Shown one piece after another: positions 45,133 through 57,285 of a stretch of DNA of 64,000 nt. Origin of the DNA: Eisenbergiella porci (GTDB lineage Bacteria; Bacillota; Clostridia; Lachnospirales; Lachnospiraceae); assembly GCF_009696275.1 (NCBI RefSeq), contig NZ_VUMI01000011.1, positions 62,001 through 126,000 of the forward strand, read 5' to 3'. The notes beneath the pieces are model-generated. The model was not told the origin of the DNA and made no database searches. It worked only from the letters and a program-made list of their open reading frames with translations. Each line of letters begins with the position of its first letter. Position 1 is the first letter of the stretch. The position numbers and the translations under genes are program-made.

Positions 45133-45208
45133 CCGGTATCTTATCTCATTGATATTCGGCGCGGCAGGCTGCGCCGCAAGACGGAATATGAATGAGATAA
45201 GACACCGG
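45133..45208. repeat. Cruciform-forming inverted repeat with 25-bp arms
   Basis: Positions 45133-45157 and 45184-45208 are complementary at 23 of 25 bases (arms begin CCGGTATCTTATCTCATT). Within the 26-base centre GGCGC pairs with GCGCC. It lies between the DUF4129-like gene and the hypothetical gene, 35 bases before the latter, and could be a terminator or attenuator; no T-run follows on either strand. Confidence 0.7.
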
Positions 45209-45269
45209 CTCAGACGCTTCACATCCAATCAGCCTTTATCTTATGTTATGCGCCCTGAAAGGAAAGGGT

Positions 45270-46661
45270 TTATGCCATTTTTTTCTTTTCTGTAATTCTG
45301 TCTGCCGCCTGCCCTGCTCTTGCGGCCTCTTCCTTCGTGCAGCCGCCGCAGTATCTGGCCTTTTCATACAGCCCAAGCAGCTCCTGAGCCGCCTTCAGGT
45401 TTTCTGTTTCGGTAAAGCAGCCGGCCTCCAGGATTTCCCTGGCTGTCTGCGTGTGGATCCTGCCGTCCGTCATGCTTTCTTCCTCTTTTTTCCATGAACC
45501 CCGGCCGCAGCGTCCTGTCTCCGGCGCCGGCAAAAGCCCCAGCTTCTTAACGGTTTTAACAAAAATCTTCCTGATCTTCTCCTCCGGGCTTCTGGCCAGG
45601 AGAGGGAGAGCTTTTTCCCTGTCCCGTTTTCTTTTGTCCCGTTCCAGGGATTCCCGGATTTCCGTCGTCCTGCCTTCCTCCACCTCCACCGCATTCCCCT
45701 TTTCATAGAAACGCCGGATTGCGGCAAGGACCAGCTTATATACCAGGAAACAAAGCAGCGCCGCCACTGCTGCCGCCATCAGATATTCCGTGATTTTAAT
45801 CAACAGTTCCAGCCAGGCTGGCTGGGCTGCCGCCTCGCCAACACCCATATCCATTTGCCGCTGCTGTACAATCTCCGTCACAGGCTCCTGCTCCTTGCCG
45901 GAAAAAAGCTGCAGTAAAAAGCTGGCAGCTATGGCAATGGCCCTGGCAATATAATAGCCGAGCTTTTTTACCAGATCCATCATTCCCTGCACCAGCCGGT
46001 TATTCGTGCCCGCACCCAGGATTATCACCGTGAACAGACCGAAAAGCCCCGCCATTGTCCCGCCTCTTACGAGCATTTTCTTCACCGGGATATGGGCATT
46101 GCTACTGCGGTTAAACTGTACGAACCGATCCAGATGCTCCAGATAGGAGTATACAAAAAAGAGAAAGGTATACAGCAGCGCTGTATTAATAATCCGGCCG
46201 CAGCCGGCCTCCATCCCCATATAGGCGCATAGCAGGAAAGAAGCGCCGGCACCGATTCCCGCAGCCACCGCCCCCAGCTGTCCTTCCCCGATTCTCTGCT
46301 TTGAAATCCGGAGCATAAAGGAAAGCATCAGATAAATCGACACAAAACCCCCGAAGCAGACCCTCTGCGCCGTGCCCTGTCCCAGCAGAAGTACCGCCCC
46401 CGCAGCAACAGCGCCATGCAGCGCCACAAAGCTCATAAAATGGGCCGCCTTCGCCCGGATCAGCAAAAACAGAAACGGAACTGCCATAAGCAGGATCTGC
46501 CGGAACAGACCGGGAGCGCCGAACTGCCCGTTTTCAGCCTCCAATATCTTTTCCATATCGGGAAATGAAACAAATATTACCGTCTCCAGGCAGAAAATCA
46601 CAAGGAAATTCATCAAAACCTCAAGACACATCATGCAGCGATCAATCCATTTATTTTCCAT
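45270..46661 (-). CDS. Polytopic membrane protein with C-terminal DUF4129-like region
   Basis: 463 residues. About nine membrane helices occupy residues 10-330, and the last 120 residues are a charged cytoplasmic domain (KIRKIFVKTVKKLGLL..., TQTAREILEAGCF, LLGLYEKARYCGG) with the pattern of DUF4129. The start overlaps the DUF58 gene by 11 bases. In related clusters this domain is fused to a transglutaminase core; here I see no transglutaminase Cys-His-Asp motif. It probably works with the MoxR and DUF58 proteins on an envelope or cofactor-insertion task. Confidence 0.75.
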   Translation of the reverse strand: MENKWIDRCMMCLEVLMNFLVIFCLETVIFVSFPDMEKILEAENGQFGAPGLFRQILLMAVPFLFLLIRAKAAHFMSFVALHGAVAAGAVLLLGQGTAQRVCFGGFVSIYLMLSFMLRISKQRIGEGQLGAVAAGIGAGASFLLCAYMGMEAGCGRIINTALLYTFLFFVYSYLEHLDRFVQFNRSSNAHIPVKKMLVRGGTMAGLFGLFTVIILGAGTNNRLVQGMMDLVKKLGYYIARAIAIAASFLLQLFSGKEQEPVTEIVQQRQMDMGVGEAAAQPAWLELLIKITEYLMAAAVAALLCFLVYKLVLAAIRRFYEKGNAVEVEEGRTTEIRESLERDKRKRDREKALPLLARSPEEKIRKIFVKTVKKLGLLPAPETGRCGRGSWKKEEESMTDGRIHTQTAREILEAGCFTETENLKAAQELLGLYEKARYCGGCTKEEAARAGQAADRITEKKKMA

Positions 46662-47784
46662 TCAGCATTTTCTCCGCATTCAGCCTGATAAAATGCAGTT
46701 CGGCGTCCTCCACCAGGCCCTCCATCCTTGGAAACAACGGGCACATCCAGCTAAAATCCGCGCCGCTTCCTGCAAAATGCCGTATAAGTTCCTGGAACGC
46801 CGCACTCCGATCCACCGAAAGGAACAGTGTGGCAATATCCTTTCCCTCTTCCTCCAGCTCCCGTTCAAACACCTCGCCGAACGGGTATACTTCCTTCTCC
46901 AAATCCAGCCTGGCAAAAGCCCGGTTAATGCTTTCCATATGCCCCGGCGCCGCGCTTGGCTGCATTTTCATGGGTTCCCCGGTCAGCACATCCCTGCCGT
47001 TGGCATATACCGCCACGCGGATTCCCTGCCCCAGCAGCTCTCCTGCAAACCGGACCGCAATGGAAACACACAGCTCCACCAGCCTGTCGTTTTTCAGGAT
47101 GCCGGAATCCTCCAGATTCAGGAAAATACGCACCGCCCGCAGGGAGGTGAAATTACGCATATTCACCATCAGCTCTCCCATCCGGGCCGTGGCCTTCCAG
47201 TTGATGGTTTTCATTTCATCAAAAGCCGCATATTCCCTGATTCCCCGGTATTCAAAAGGATCCTCCAGCATGTGTCTCTTTGCCAGGATTTCCCCGTTCA
47301 GCTTCTGCAGCGCCGTATCCAGCTCCACCCCCGCCGCAGGTCTTGGGTAAACATACAGCGTGGTGTCCGCCTCCGTCTCCGCAATCATCTCTCTTGTCAG
47401 GAACAGATCCGCCGCCACCAGATCCAGCCCCCGGATACGGTAATAGCCCCTGGCTCCGCAGAGGAAGGGTATTTTCCTCGTCACACGCTGTCTCGGCCCC
47501 AATGACAGAATATCGTTCCTGTAATATTTATCGGTGACCGCGCCGTCCCCTTCGTCGGAAAACCGCAGGTTCCTGGAAACCTGGAATTTTACCTTCAGCA
47601 TGGGAAGGGGAAGGAGCTTCCGGTTTTCCACCCGCTCCAGCAGAAGGCATTCCTCCCCCTCCACCGCACTCTCCCTGGAAAAAAGCAACTCCGCGGACAA
47701 GCCCTTTTCCCAATAGTGGCTGTATATCCACGCCTGTGCCGCAAACAGCAGCACAGCGCCCAGTCCAATCCAAATAATCAGCAT
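46651..47784 (-). CDS. DUF58 domain protein (MoxR-associated)
   Basis: About 377 residues. Two N-terminal hydrophobic segments (LIIWIGLGAVLLFAAQAWIYSHYW) are followed by a beta-rich domain and the DUF58 core: YRGIREYAAFDEMKTINWKATARMGELMV, then a von Willebrand A-like region, where FLNLEDSG replaces a full MIDAS DxSxS. I start at the ATG after GGGGAG; a frame 21 codons longer lacks a site. It lies between MoxR and the DUF4129-like gene. Confidence 0.85.
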   Translation of the reverse strand: MLIIWIGLGAVLLFAAQAWIYSHYWEKGLSAELLFSRESAVEGEECLLLERVENRKLLPLPMLKVKFQVSRNLRFSDEGDGAVTDKYYRNDILSLGPRQRVTRKIPFLCGARGYYRIRGLDLVAADLFLTREMIAETEADTTLYVYPRPAAGVELDTALQKLNGEILAKRHMLEDPFEYRGIREYAAFDEMKTINWKATARMGELMVNMRNFTSLRAVRIFLNLEDSGILKNDRLVELCVSIAVRFAGELLGQGIRVAVYANGRDVLTGEPMKMQPSAAPGHMESINRAFARLDLEKEVYPFGEVFERELEEEGKDIATLFLSVDRSAAFQELIRHFAGSGADFSWMCPLFPRMEGLVEDAELHFIRLNAEKMLNGK

Positions 47785-47855
47785 AATTTCTCCCCTGAAG
47801 CCGCCGCCGTATCCAGCTATCCTGCAAAAAACGGCTGAAAACGGCAACCTGCAAG

Positions 47856-48797
47856 CTATCTCCTGCTAAAATCCTCCACCGGCACCGGCACGCTTTTCAG
47901 AATTTCTTCCATCAGCTTCACCGCTTCCTCCTGCCGGCTCCTTCCGAAGGAAAACACCAGCCTGTGGGCCAATACCGCAGGAGCCAGCTTTTTCACATCA
48001 TCAGGGGTCACATAATCCCTTCCCTCCATACAGGCCAGCGCCTTGCAGCACCGCATCAGGGCCAGTGTTCCTCTGGGGCTTACTCCCATTACCACCTTTT
48101 CCTGCTTTCTGGTGGCAAGGACAATATCCGCCAGATAACCGTTTATCAGCGGATGCACATATGTTTTCTCCGCCTGTCTCTTTACCGCAATCAGCTCTTC
48201 GCATGTCATGACGGCGTTAAGCTCCAGGAGAGGATCCTTTTCCCGGTAGGTTTCCAGAATCCGGATTTCCTCTTCCCTGTCCGGCAGCCCCATGGAAAGT
48301 TTCATCATAAAACGGTCCGTCTGTGCCTCAGGAAGAGGGAAGGTTCCCGCAGTTTCCACCGGGTTCTGTGTGGCGATTACAAAAAAAGGCTCAGCCAGCT
48401 TCCGTGTCTCTCCGTCCACCGTCACCTGGCGCTCCTCCATACATTCCAGCAGTCCGGCCTGAGTCCTGGGCGTGGCCCTGTTGATTTCATCCGCCAGCAG
48501 GATATTGGTGAACACCGGCCCTTCCTTCCATTCAAACTGTTCCGTTTCCCTGCTGTAAATATGCATACCCGTGATATCCGCAGGCAGCATATCCGGCGTG
48601 AACTGGATTCTGCCGAAATCCACGCCCAGTGAGGCTGACAGGGCCTTTGCCAGCTTCGTCTTCCCTGTCCCCGGCACATCCTCAAGAAGCACATGCCCGT
48701 CCGCCAGCAGTCCGGCCAGCAGTTTTTCCAGCACATCCTTCTTTCCGATAATTACCTTTCCCACATTTTCCAATACCTTGTTAATATCTTCATGCAT
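47856..48797 (-). CDS. MoxR family AAA+ ATPase
   Basis: 313 residues. Walker A is EDVPGTGKTKLAKAL near residue 40, Walker B is NILLADEINRATPRTQ near 105, and sensor-1 is FVIATQNPVETAGTFPLPEAQTDRFMM, all typical of MoxR. These ATPases act as chaperones that insert metals or assemble complexes with vWA-type partners, here presumably the DUF58 protein encoded 70 bases downstream. Confidence 0.93.
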   Translation of the reverse strand: MHEDINKVLENVGKVIIGKKDVLEKLLAGLLADGHVLLEDVPGTGKTKLAKALSASLGVDFGRIQFTPDMLPADITGMHIYSRETEQFEWKEGPVFTNILLADEINRATPRTQAGLLECMEERQVTVDGETRKLAEPFFVIATQNPVETAGTFPLPEAQTDRFMMKLSMGLPDREEEIRILETYREKDPLLELNAVMTCEELIAVKRQAEKTYVHPLINGYLADIVLATRKQEKVVMGVSPRGTLALMRCCKALACMEGRDYVTPDDVKKLAPAVLAHRLVFSFGRSRQEEAVKLMEEILKSVPVPVEDFSRR

Positions 48798-48909
48798 CGT
48801 CTTTCCTCCCGCCCCGGAACATTATGGCTGCAAACGGCCGCAGTACCGTAAACAGCAGTCCTGTTCCATGTAAACTGTTATGCAATGTACGCCGCCGGGA
48901 ATACTTAAG

Positions 48910-48946
48910 AAAAAGCAGGCATATCCTTAAAGATTACACCTGCTTT
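48910..48946 (-). terminator. Terminator of the atp operon
   Basis: On the minus strand AAAGCAGG and CCTGCTTT form an 8-bp stem followed by TTC, about 10 bases after atpC. Confidence 0.75.
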
Positions 48947-48956
48947 CTCCTCCCTT

Positions 48957-49361
48957 TTATTTTAAAACGTTAATACGTGCCATGGCTCTGTCCAATGCAG
49001 TTTCCGCCCTTGCCAGATCCGTATTCGGTTCATGGCGCCTGATGCGTTCCTCTGCCCTTTCCAACGCTGCCTTTGCACGGTTTGCATCAATTTCCTCAGG
49101 CCATTCCACCACTTCAGCAAGCACGGTCACCTGTGTCTGCAGTATTTCCACAAATCCCGCATGCAGCGCCGCTTCTCTTTTGCCCTCATCCGTAGTAATG
49201 GTGAGAATGCCCGGTTTAATCATAACGGTCATGGGAATATGGCCCTTATAGATACCAATTGCCCCTTCCGTTGTATTGAACTCCACCATAGACACCGGCC
49301 CTTCATAAAAAACCCGTTCCGGCGTGATGATTTTCAATGTAAAATTCCTGTCCTCTGCCAT
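48957..49361 (-). CDS. atpC: F1 ATP synthase epsilon subunit
   Basis: 134 residues. The N-terminal beta-sandwich (LKIITPERVFYEGPVSMVEFNTTEGAIGIYKGH) is followed by the C-terminal helical hairpin (ANRAKAALERAEERI). It belongs to the F1 stalk and inhibits rotation. Last gene of the operon, ten bases after atpD, followed by the terminator. Confidence 0.95.
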   Translation of the reverse strand: MAEDRNFTLKIITPERVFYEGPVSMVEFNTTEGAIGIYKGHIPMTVMIKPGILTITTDEGKREAALHAGFVEILQTQVTVLAEVVEWPEEIDANRAKAALERAEERIRRHEPNTDLARAETALDRAMARINVLK

Positions 49362-49371
49362 AAATGCACCT

Positions 49372-50814
<1,443 letters not shown>

Positions 50815-50880
50815 AGCCAGTCACTGCGCCCGCAGCCATAAGCAGCTTACAGGCAATGATTAGCTGATCGCAGACAATCA

Positions 50881-51789
50881 TTAACTGATTGCCTGGGCGC
50901 CTGCAATAATCTCCGTCAGCTCCTGCGTAATGGAGCCCTGACGCGCCCTGTTGTACAGCAGCGTCAGCTCCTCAATGATATCCTCCGCATTGCTCGTTGC
51001 GGAATCCATAGCCTGCATTCTCGCGCCGTTCTCACTGGCGGAAGCCTCCAGAAGGCCTCCGTAAATCATACTGGTAATATATTTGGGTATCAGCAGATCC
51101 AGCGCATCCACCTCTTCCATTTCAAAATTCATGGGCGCTGTGGGTCCCTGCTGTTCTTCCGGCGTTTCCGCCTCAGAGCCCGAAAGGCTCCCGCGGCAGT
51201 ACTTTTCTCCGGCGAAGTCATCCGTACATACGGGGAGCAGCTTCACCAGAACCGGAATGTGCACCACTGTATTTTTGAAAATTGTATAGGCCAGGTAGAT
51301 TTCTCCAATCTCACCCTTTTCAAAAGCCTCAAGAACACGCCTTCCGATATGCATGGCATCATGGTAGGAAGGTTCCTCCATCACCTCCGAATAATCGGCG
51401 GCGATATGGTAGCCGTTTCTTTCCAGCGTATCCCTGCCCTTCTTACCCACAGCATAGATTTCCAGGTCCTCCTTGGAAAAGTCCCCTTTGGTAATCAGCT
51501 TGGTAATATTGGAATTGTAGCCGCCGGCCAGCCCCCTGTTGGAGGTAATGACGATTACCCCTTTCTTACTGCCGGCTCCGCCGTCCAGATACGGGTGGCT
51601 GATGTTCTCCGACATGCTCAGAATGGAACGGACCGTCTGGTACATGGTGTCAAAATAAGGCTTGGATTCCTCGGCTTTTGTCTTGGCCTTCTGCAGCTTG
51701 ACGGTAGAGACCAGCTTCATGGCTTTCGTAATCTGCTGGGTACTTTGGATACTCCCCTTCCGCCTTTTTATATCTCTCATGGAAGCCAT
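50881..51789 (-). CDS. atpG: F1 ATP synthase gamma subunit
   Basis: 302 residues. The central rotor shaft: N-terminal helix MASMRDIKRRKGSIQSTQQITKAMKLVSTVKLQKA and C-terminal SENGARMQAMDSATSNAEDII are both conserved. There is a small Gly/Glu/Pro-rich insertion near residue 205-220 (SGSEAETPEEQQGP). AGGTGA precedes the ATG, 19 bases after atpA. Confidence 0.97.
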   Translation of the reverse strand: MASMRDIKRRKGSIQSTQQITKAMKLVSTVKLQKAKTKAEESKPYFDTMYQTVRSILSMSENISHPYLDGGAGSKKGVIVITSNRGLAGGYNSNITKLITKGDFSKEDLEIYAVGKKGRDTLERNGYHIAADYSEVMEEPSYHDAMHIGRRVLEAFEKGEIGEIYLAYTIFKNTVVHIPVLVKLLPVCTDDFAGEKYCRGSLSGSEAETPEEQQGPTAPMNFEMEEVDALDLLIPKYITSMIYGGLLEASASENGARMQAMDSATSNAEDIIEELTLLYNRARQGSITQELTEIIAGAQAIS

Positions 51790-51808
51790 ACAAATTCACC
51801 TGTTCTTT

Positions 51809-53320
<1,512 letters not shown>

Positions 53321-53344
53321 TCAACCTTCCTCATTTTCTTGTTG

Positions 53345-53893
53345 TTACGAAAGCTGTACCTTCATCAGCTGCCTCTGCAGCCCTTCCAGCTTTGTACGGA
53401 TGCTTGAATCCACCACCCTGTCGCCAATCCGGATAACAAGCCCGCCAATCAGCTCCTCATCCAGGCTGAAATGCAGCTCCATTTTATCGAACTGCGTGGT
53501 CTCAAGCAGGCGCTTCTCAATCTTGGACTTCTGCGCCCCGGTCAGCTCCACCGCACTTGTGACAAAAGCCACCCCTATCCTGTGATAGGCCTTATATCTG
53601 TCCGTATAGTAAGTAAAAATATCTTCTGCAGCGCCGTAACGGCCCTTGTGAATCAGCACCTCCAGAAAACCGTACATGGTATCCGAAAGCTTCCCTTCAA
53701 AAACCTTCTGAAGGACCTCCAGCTTCTCGTCCCTGCCGATGTCCGGATGGTTCATCAGCCTGGAAAAGCCGGGATTTTCTTCCAGTATTCCGCGGAGGGC
53801 ATCGATCTCCTCCATAAGGCTGTCCACAATTCCCTTTTCCAGCCCCAGGCTAAACAGCGCTTCTCCGTAAGTTTCCGAAACTAGCTTAGCCAT
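53345..53893 (-). CDS. atpH: F1 ATP synthase delta subunit
   Basis: 182 residues. The N-terminal six-helix bundle (SETYGEALFSLGLEKG...) and the conserved C-terminal LIGGLVIRIGDRVVDSSIRTKLEGLQRQL are present. It links F1 to the b-subunit stalk. The start overlaps atpF by 13 bases, indicating coupled translation. Confidence 0.95.
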   Translation of the reverse strand: MAKLVSETYGEALFSLGLEKGIVDSLMEEIDALRGILEENPGFSRLMNHPDIGRDEKLEVLQKVFEGKLSDTMYGFLEVLIHKGRYGAAEDIFTYYTDRYKAYHRIGVAFVTSAVELTGAQKSKIEKRLLETTQFDKMELHFSLDEELIGGLVIRIGDRVVDSSIRTKLEGLQRQLMKVQLS

Positions 53894-54444
53894 GTGCTAT
53901 CACCTATTTCCTTCAGAGTCTCATCAATCAGGCCATCCTGTGCGGATGCATCGATTGTGGTGCCGATTACCTTGCCCGCAAGTACGGAAGCGAGGGAAAC
54001 CATTTCCTTTTTCACCTCGTCCGCAACCTTCTTCTTCTCAAGCTCCGCCTCAATCTTGGCTCTCGCCACGATTCTGGCCGCTTCATCCCTGGCCTCCGTA
54101 ATAATACGGGTTTCGTTGGCCATGGCTTTCTTTCTGGTTGCACTCAGGATATCATCGGCTTCCTTATTGATATTTGCCAGCTTGTCCTCATACTTCTTTT
54201 TCAAAGCGGCAGCTTCTTCCTGGCTGACTCTTGCTTCTTCCAGTTCATTCCGGATTTTGTCCTGTCTCTTCTTTAAGAACTCCCTTGCGGGATTAAACAG
54301 GAAATAGGACAGGGCCAGGAACAGAACGAATACTGCAATAATGGAAAGCACTGCGTCCGCCAGCAGCTGGAAATCCAGGTCAAACAGGCGGGGTGTCATT
54401 CCGTCAGCAGTCAAAAGCGCTGCCATCGCTAATTTTGTCGTCAA
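53881..54444 (-). CDS. atpF: F0 ATP synthase b subunit
   Basis: 187 residues beginning at TTG, which has AGGAGG eight bases upstream; an ATG six codons later has no site. One membrane helix at about 28-50 (AVLSIIAVFVLFLALSYFLF) is followed by a long charged coiled coil (FLKKRQDKIRNELEEARVSQ onward), the peripheral stalk. It overlaps atpH. Confidence 0.95.
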   Translation of the reverse strand: MTTKLAMAALLTADGMTPRLFDLDFQLLADAVLSIIAVFVLFLALSYFLFNPAREFLKKRQDKIRNELEEARVSQEEAAALKKKYEDKLANINKEADDILSATRKKAMANETRIITEARDEAARIVARAKIEAELEKKKVADEVKKEMVSLASVLAGKVIGTTIDASAQDGLIDETLKEIGDSTWLS

Positions 54445-54488
54445 GATGCAAGCCTCCTTTCATTCTTTTTTCCGGTCGGGGCCGCACC

Positions 54489-54788
<300 letters not shown>

Positions 54789-54833
54789 TTATGAACAATT
54801 GCGCCGGCTTGCCGGGCGCTGTTGTTTCCATGT

Positions 54834-55553
54834 TTAGTCATCACCGATGGCATCCGATATATATGTCATCGTAAGCATACAGAACACATAGGTCTGTATT
54901 GCGCCTGAGAAAAGGTCAAAATACACATGCAGCGCCGCTGGCCAGATCACCGCAAACCACTTCAGCAGCCCGTACACAAGCGCCATCATAACGGTGCCTG
55001 AAAGCACGTTGGCAAACAAACGCAGCGACAATGAGATAGGCACTGCCACATCACCGATAATATTAATCGGCGCCCAGATAGGCCATGGCTCACATAGTCC
55101 TTTTAATACGCCTGACAGCTTCTGGTGCTTCAGTTTGTTGTAATGGATCAGCGTAAACGTAAGCAGACCCAGGGGAAGCGTCACACCGTAGTCCGCCGTG
55201 GGCGGCCTCAGGCCGAACAGTCCGGAAATATTGCTTATCAGAATAAAAATAAATATCGTTCCGATATAGTTCGCAAACTTCACGGCATTCTTTCCCATTA
55301 CATTGTGAATCATGCCGTCCAGCTTCTCGACAATCATCTCCACAACATTCTGGAAGCCTCCGGGCACTTCTGAGGCATGCTTCATCGCACGGTTGGCGGC
55401 AATGGCAAACCCGATAATCACAAGCATAACGATCAGCAGGCATACGTGTGTCGTTGTAATCCACACCTCGTGTCCGAAGAAATTATAGGAAAAGATTCCA
55501 TGTATCATGAAATCCACTCCCGAATCCGCGGACATCAGAATTCCAGTATTCAT
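54834..55553 (-). CDS. atpB: F0 ATP synthase a subunit
   Basis: 239 residues with five or six membrane helices. The essential Arg is in SLRLFANVLSGTVMMAL near residue 177, and the N-terminal FGHEVWITTTHVCLL fits. It forms the ion channel against the c ring. The ATG overlaps the stop of the upstream gene, and AGGAGG lies before it. Confidence 0.96.
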   Translation of the reverse strand: MNTGILMSADSGVDFMIHGIFSYNFFGHEVWITTTHVCLLIVMLVIIGFAIAANRAMKHASEVPGGFQNVVEMIVEKLDGMIHNVMGKNAVKFANYIGTIFIFILISNISGLFGLRPPTADYGVTLPLGLLTFTLIHYNKLKHQKLSGVLKGLCEPWPIWAPINIIGDVAVPISLSLRLFANVLSGTVMMALVYGLLKWFAVIWPAALHVYFDLFSGAIQTYVFCMLTMTYISDAIGDD

Positions 55554-56050
55554 CCTAGGTTCACCTCCTTCTTTTCTTCATTTTCAGATCCCGTATGTGC
55601 GCCGCCGCACATACTCAAATCAGGCGGGGACGAAAGCAGGGAAGCATCAGCCTGCCCCTCCGTATCCGGATGCCGCCGCTTATGGATAAAGGGCTGCATG
55701 TAAGCCGCCGCCTTAAGTCCCATAATTCCCAGGAAAGCGGCCAGCGGATTGGCGGCACCGGTCAGCATTACCACCGCAAATACCGCAACTATCACGGCAT
55801 ACCTGATGAAGGCATGCTTTCTGATAAAGCCCTGGGCGGCGCCCTCCCGGTCCAGGCCGCGGTCAAGGGACCACCACATATGAAAGGCCGCAGCTGACGC
55901 AAGGATCACTCCGATCCACAGGCCGAGGCTGTAGCCTCCCTTATCCTTTATAAACCATATGGGAATTAACTGACAGGCAGCCCCCCATATCAGGATGCCT
56001 GTCCACAGTTCCAGAACTGTCTCATTTACTTTTTCCAGAAGATTTCTCAT
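55550..56050 (-). CDS. AtpI-like membrane protein of the atp operon
   Basis: About 166 residues with four membrane helices (first near 14-32, last near 105-120) and a hydrophilic C-terminal tail. The position, directly before atpB and after a small AtpZ-like gene, is that of AtpI, the c-ring assembly factor; sequence similarity is low by eye. It overlaps the preceding gene by about 30 bases and atpB by four. The GTG one codon earlier is an alternative start. Confidence 0.65.
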   Translation of the reverse strand: MRNLLEKVNETVLELWTGILIWGAACQLIPIWFIKDKGGYSLGLWIGVILASAAAFHMWWSLDRGLDREGAAQGFIRKHAFIRYAVIVAVFAVVMLTGAANPLAAFLGIMGLKAAAYMQPFIHKRRHPDTEGQADASLLSSPPDLSMCGGAHTGSENEEKKEVNLG

Positions 56051-56279
56051 CACGGCAACCTTTACTCTTGTCCCTGGTTAATTTCTGTGCCAATACATAT
56101 ATGTTCCTGAAACCGGCAAGGGCTCCGATAAAGAACAGTATGACCATAAAAAAAGAAGTGCCAAGCTTTTTATCTAAAAACATGCCTGCAAAGGAGCATA
56201 AAAAGATCGGAACAAGCATATAGATACCGAACTGCGTAATCAGCGTTAAATATCTGAAAACATTTTTATCCAGTTTCAT
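56022..56279 (-). CDS. AtpZ/AtpQ-like small membrane protein
   Basis: 85 residues with two membrane helices (about 12-33 and 40-62) and a basic C-terminus. The pattern YLTLITQFGIYMLVPIFLCSFAGMFLDKKLGTS resembles the AtpZ family (F0F1-ATPase subunit) that heads many atp operons and may act with AtpI in ion uptake or assembly. First gene of the operon, with its promoter about 120 bases upstream. Confidence 0.78.
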   Translation of the reverse strand: MKLDKNVFRYLTLITQFGIYMLVPIFLCSFAGMFLDKKLGTSFFMVILFFIGALAGFRNIYVLAQKLTRDKSKGCRDEKSSGKSK

Positions 56280-56394
56280 CGGCTTCCCTTTCCCCGTCTG
56301 TTATCCTGCGGGACATCGCACATTTGAGAACTGCCTGCCCCGGCCATAACGGGTACAATTAATTTTCAGGCTTACCCTAAAACGCTCATTTATG

Positions 56395-56423
56395 ATTATA
56401 CCCATTTTCCCGTAATATGTCTA
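56395..56423 (-). promoter_or_regulatory. Promoter of the atp operon
   Basis: On the minus strand TAGACA and TATAAT are 17 bases apart, about 115 bases before the first atp-operon gene. 56280-56394 shows no gene. Confidence 0.75.
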
Positions 56424-56444
56424 CCAAAACAGTGGTTTTTTTCA

Positions 56445-56473
56445 TTGACATTTTGTCCCGGTAAGTGTAGTAT
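56445..56473 (+). promoter_or_regulatory. Promoter of the DUF402 gene
   Basis: TTGACA and TAGTAT are 17 bases apart, about 130 bases before the DUF402 start. The stretch between has no further gene. Confidence 0.6.
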
Positions 56474-56605
56474 TTTGGACAAATACATACTTCGTTTTTA
56501 AATGCTGCGTTCCTTCACATTTATCTTCGTTTTCCTAATATTTGGCGCACCCTGCACGGCAGGCTTTGCACTGCGTATTCCGGCCGGCAGGAGAGGGAGG
56601 CTCTT

Positions 56606-57088
56606 ATGAAAGACCCCGTTCTGTACAGAAGACGTCTGATACCGGAAGAATGCATTCTTCTCAAAAACGACCGGATTCTTCTGAACGAAGCCGGGATTCT
56701 GGTAACCGGCTGGCAGACAATCAGACCAAGAAAGGATCTCCACCATGGCTTTTCCTGTTATTATTTCAGGGAGGGCTACAAAGTAAGCAAATTCTATGCG
56801 GCCGATTACAGGCTGCTCTACTACTACTGCGACATTATTTCCCATGACTTTGATGAACAAAAGAATACGCTTGTTGTCACCGATCTCCTTGCGGATGTAA
56901 TCGTCTACCCGGACGGTTTTGTCAAGGTGGTGGACATCGGTGAAATGGCCCAGGCCCTGGAAGAAAACCTGATCACCGTGTCGCAGCTTAAATCGGCGCT
57001 GCATTCCCTGAACTCGCTTCTGGAACGCGTATATGCCGGGGATATGCCCTCGCTCACGGCTCCCATCGACAGGTTCGACTTCCCCTGA
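56606..57088 (+). CDS. DUF402 domain protein
   Basis: 160 residues with AGGAGAGGGAGG upstream. The core KFYAADYRLLYYYCDII, LVVTDLLADVIVYPDGFVKVVDIGEMAQALE matches DUF402, which in characterised members (YgaC, FAU-1-like) is a nucleoside phosphatase or RNA-binding fold with acidic metal ligands. It is monocistronic and diverges from the atp operon. Function in this host is unknown. Confidence 0.82.
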   Translation: MKDPVLYRRRLIPEECILLKNDRILLNEAGILVTGWQTIRPRKDLHHGFSCYYFREGYKVSKFYAADYRLLYYYCDIISHDFDEQKNTLVVTDLLADVIVYPDGFVKVVDIGEMAQALEENLITVSQLKSALHSLNSLLERVYAGDMPSLTAPIDRFDFP

Positions 57089-57244
57089 ACGCCAGGCCCA
57101 TACGAAACCGGCGGCACAGGCATAAGGCCAGCGGCCGCTGCGATTTGCAGGCCGGCCCTGTATTCAACAAAAGGCGGACCATTTGGCGGACGCCGATAAG
57201 GAAGTATCAAAAACATATAAACTTAACGGCTGACAAACAGGTGC

Positions 57245-57281
57245 AAAAAGGGTATCGCTCATAATACAGCGATACCCTTTT
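57245..57281. terminator. Bidirectional terminator between DUF402 and the AAA+ gene
   Basis: AAAAAGGGTATCGC pairs perfectly with GCGATACCCTTTT around a 10-base loop, with A and T runs on both sides. It ends the AT-rich two-gene island on one side. Confidence 0.88.
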
Positions 57282-57285
57282 CCTT

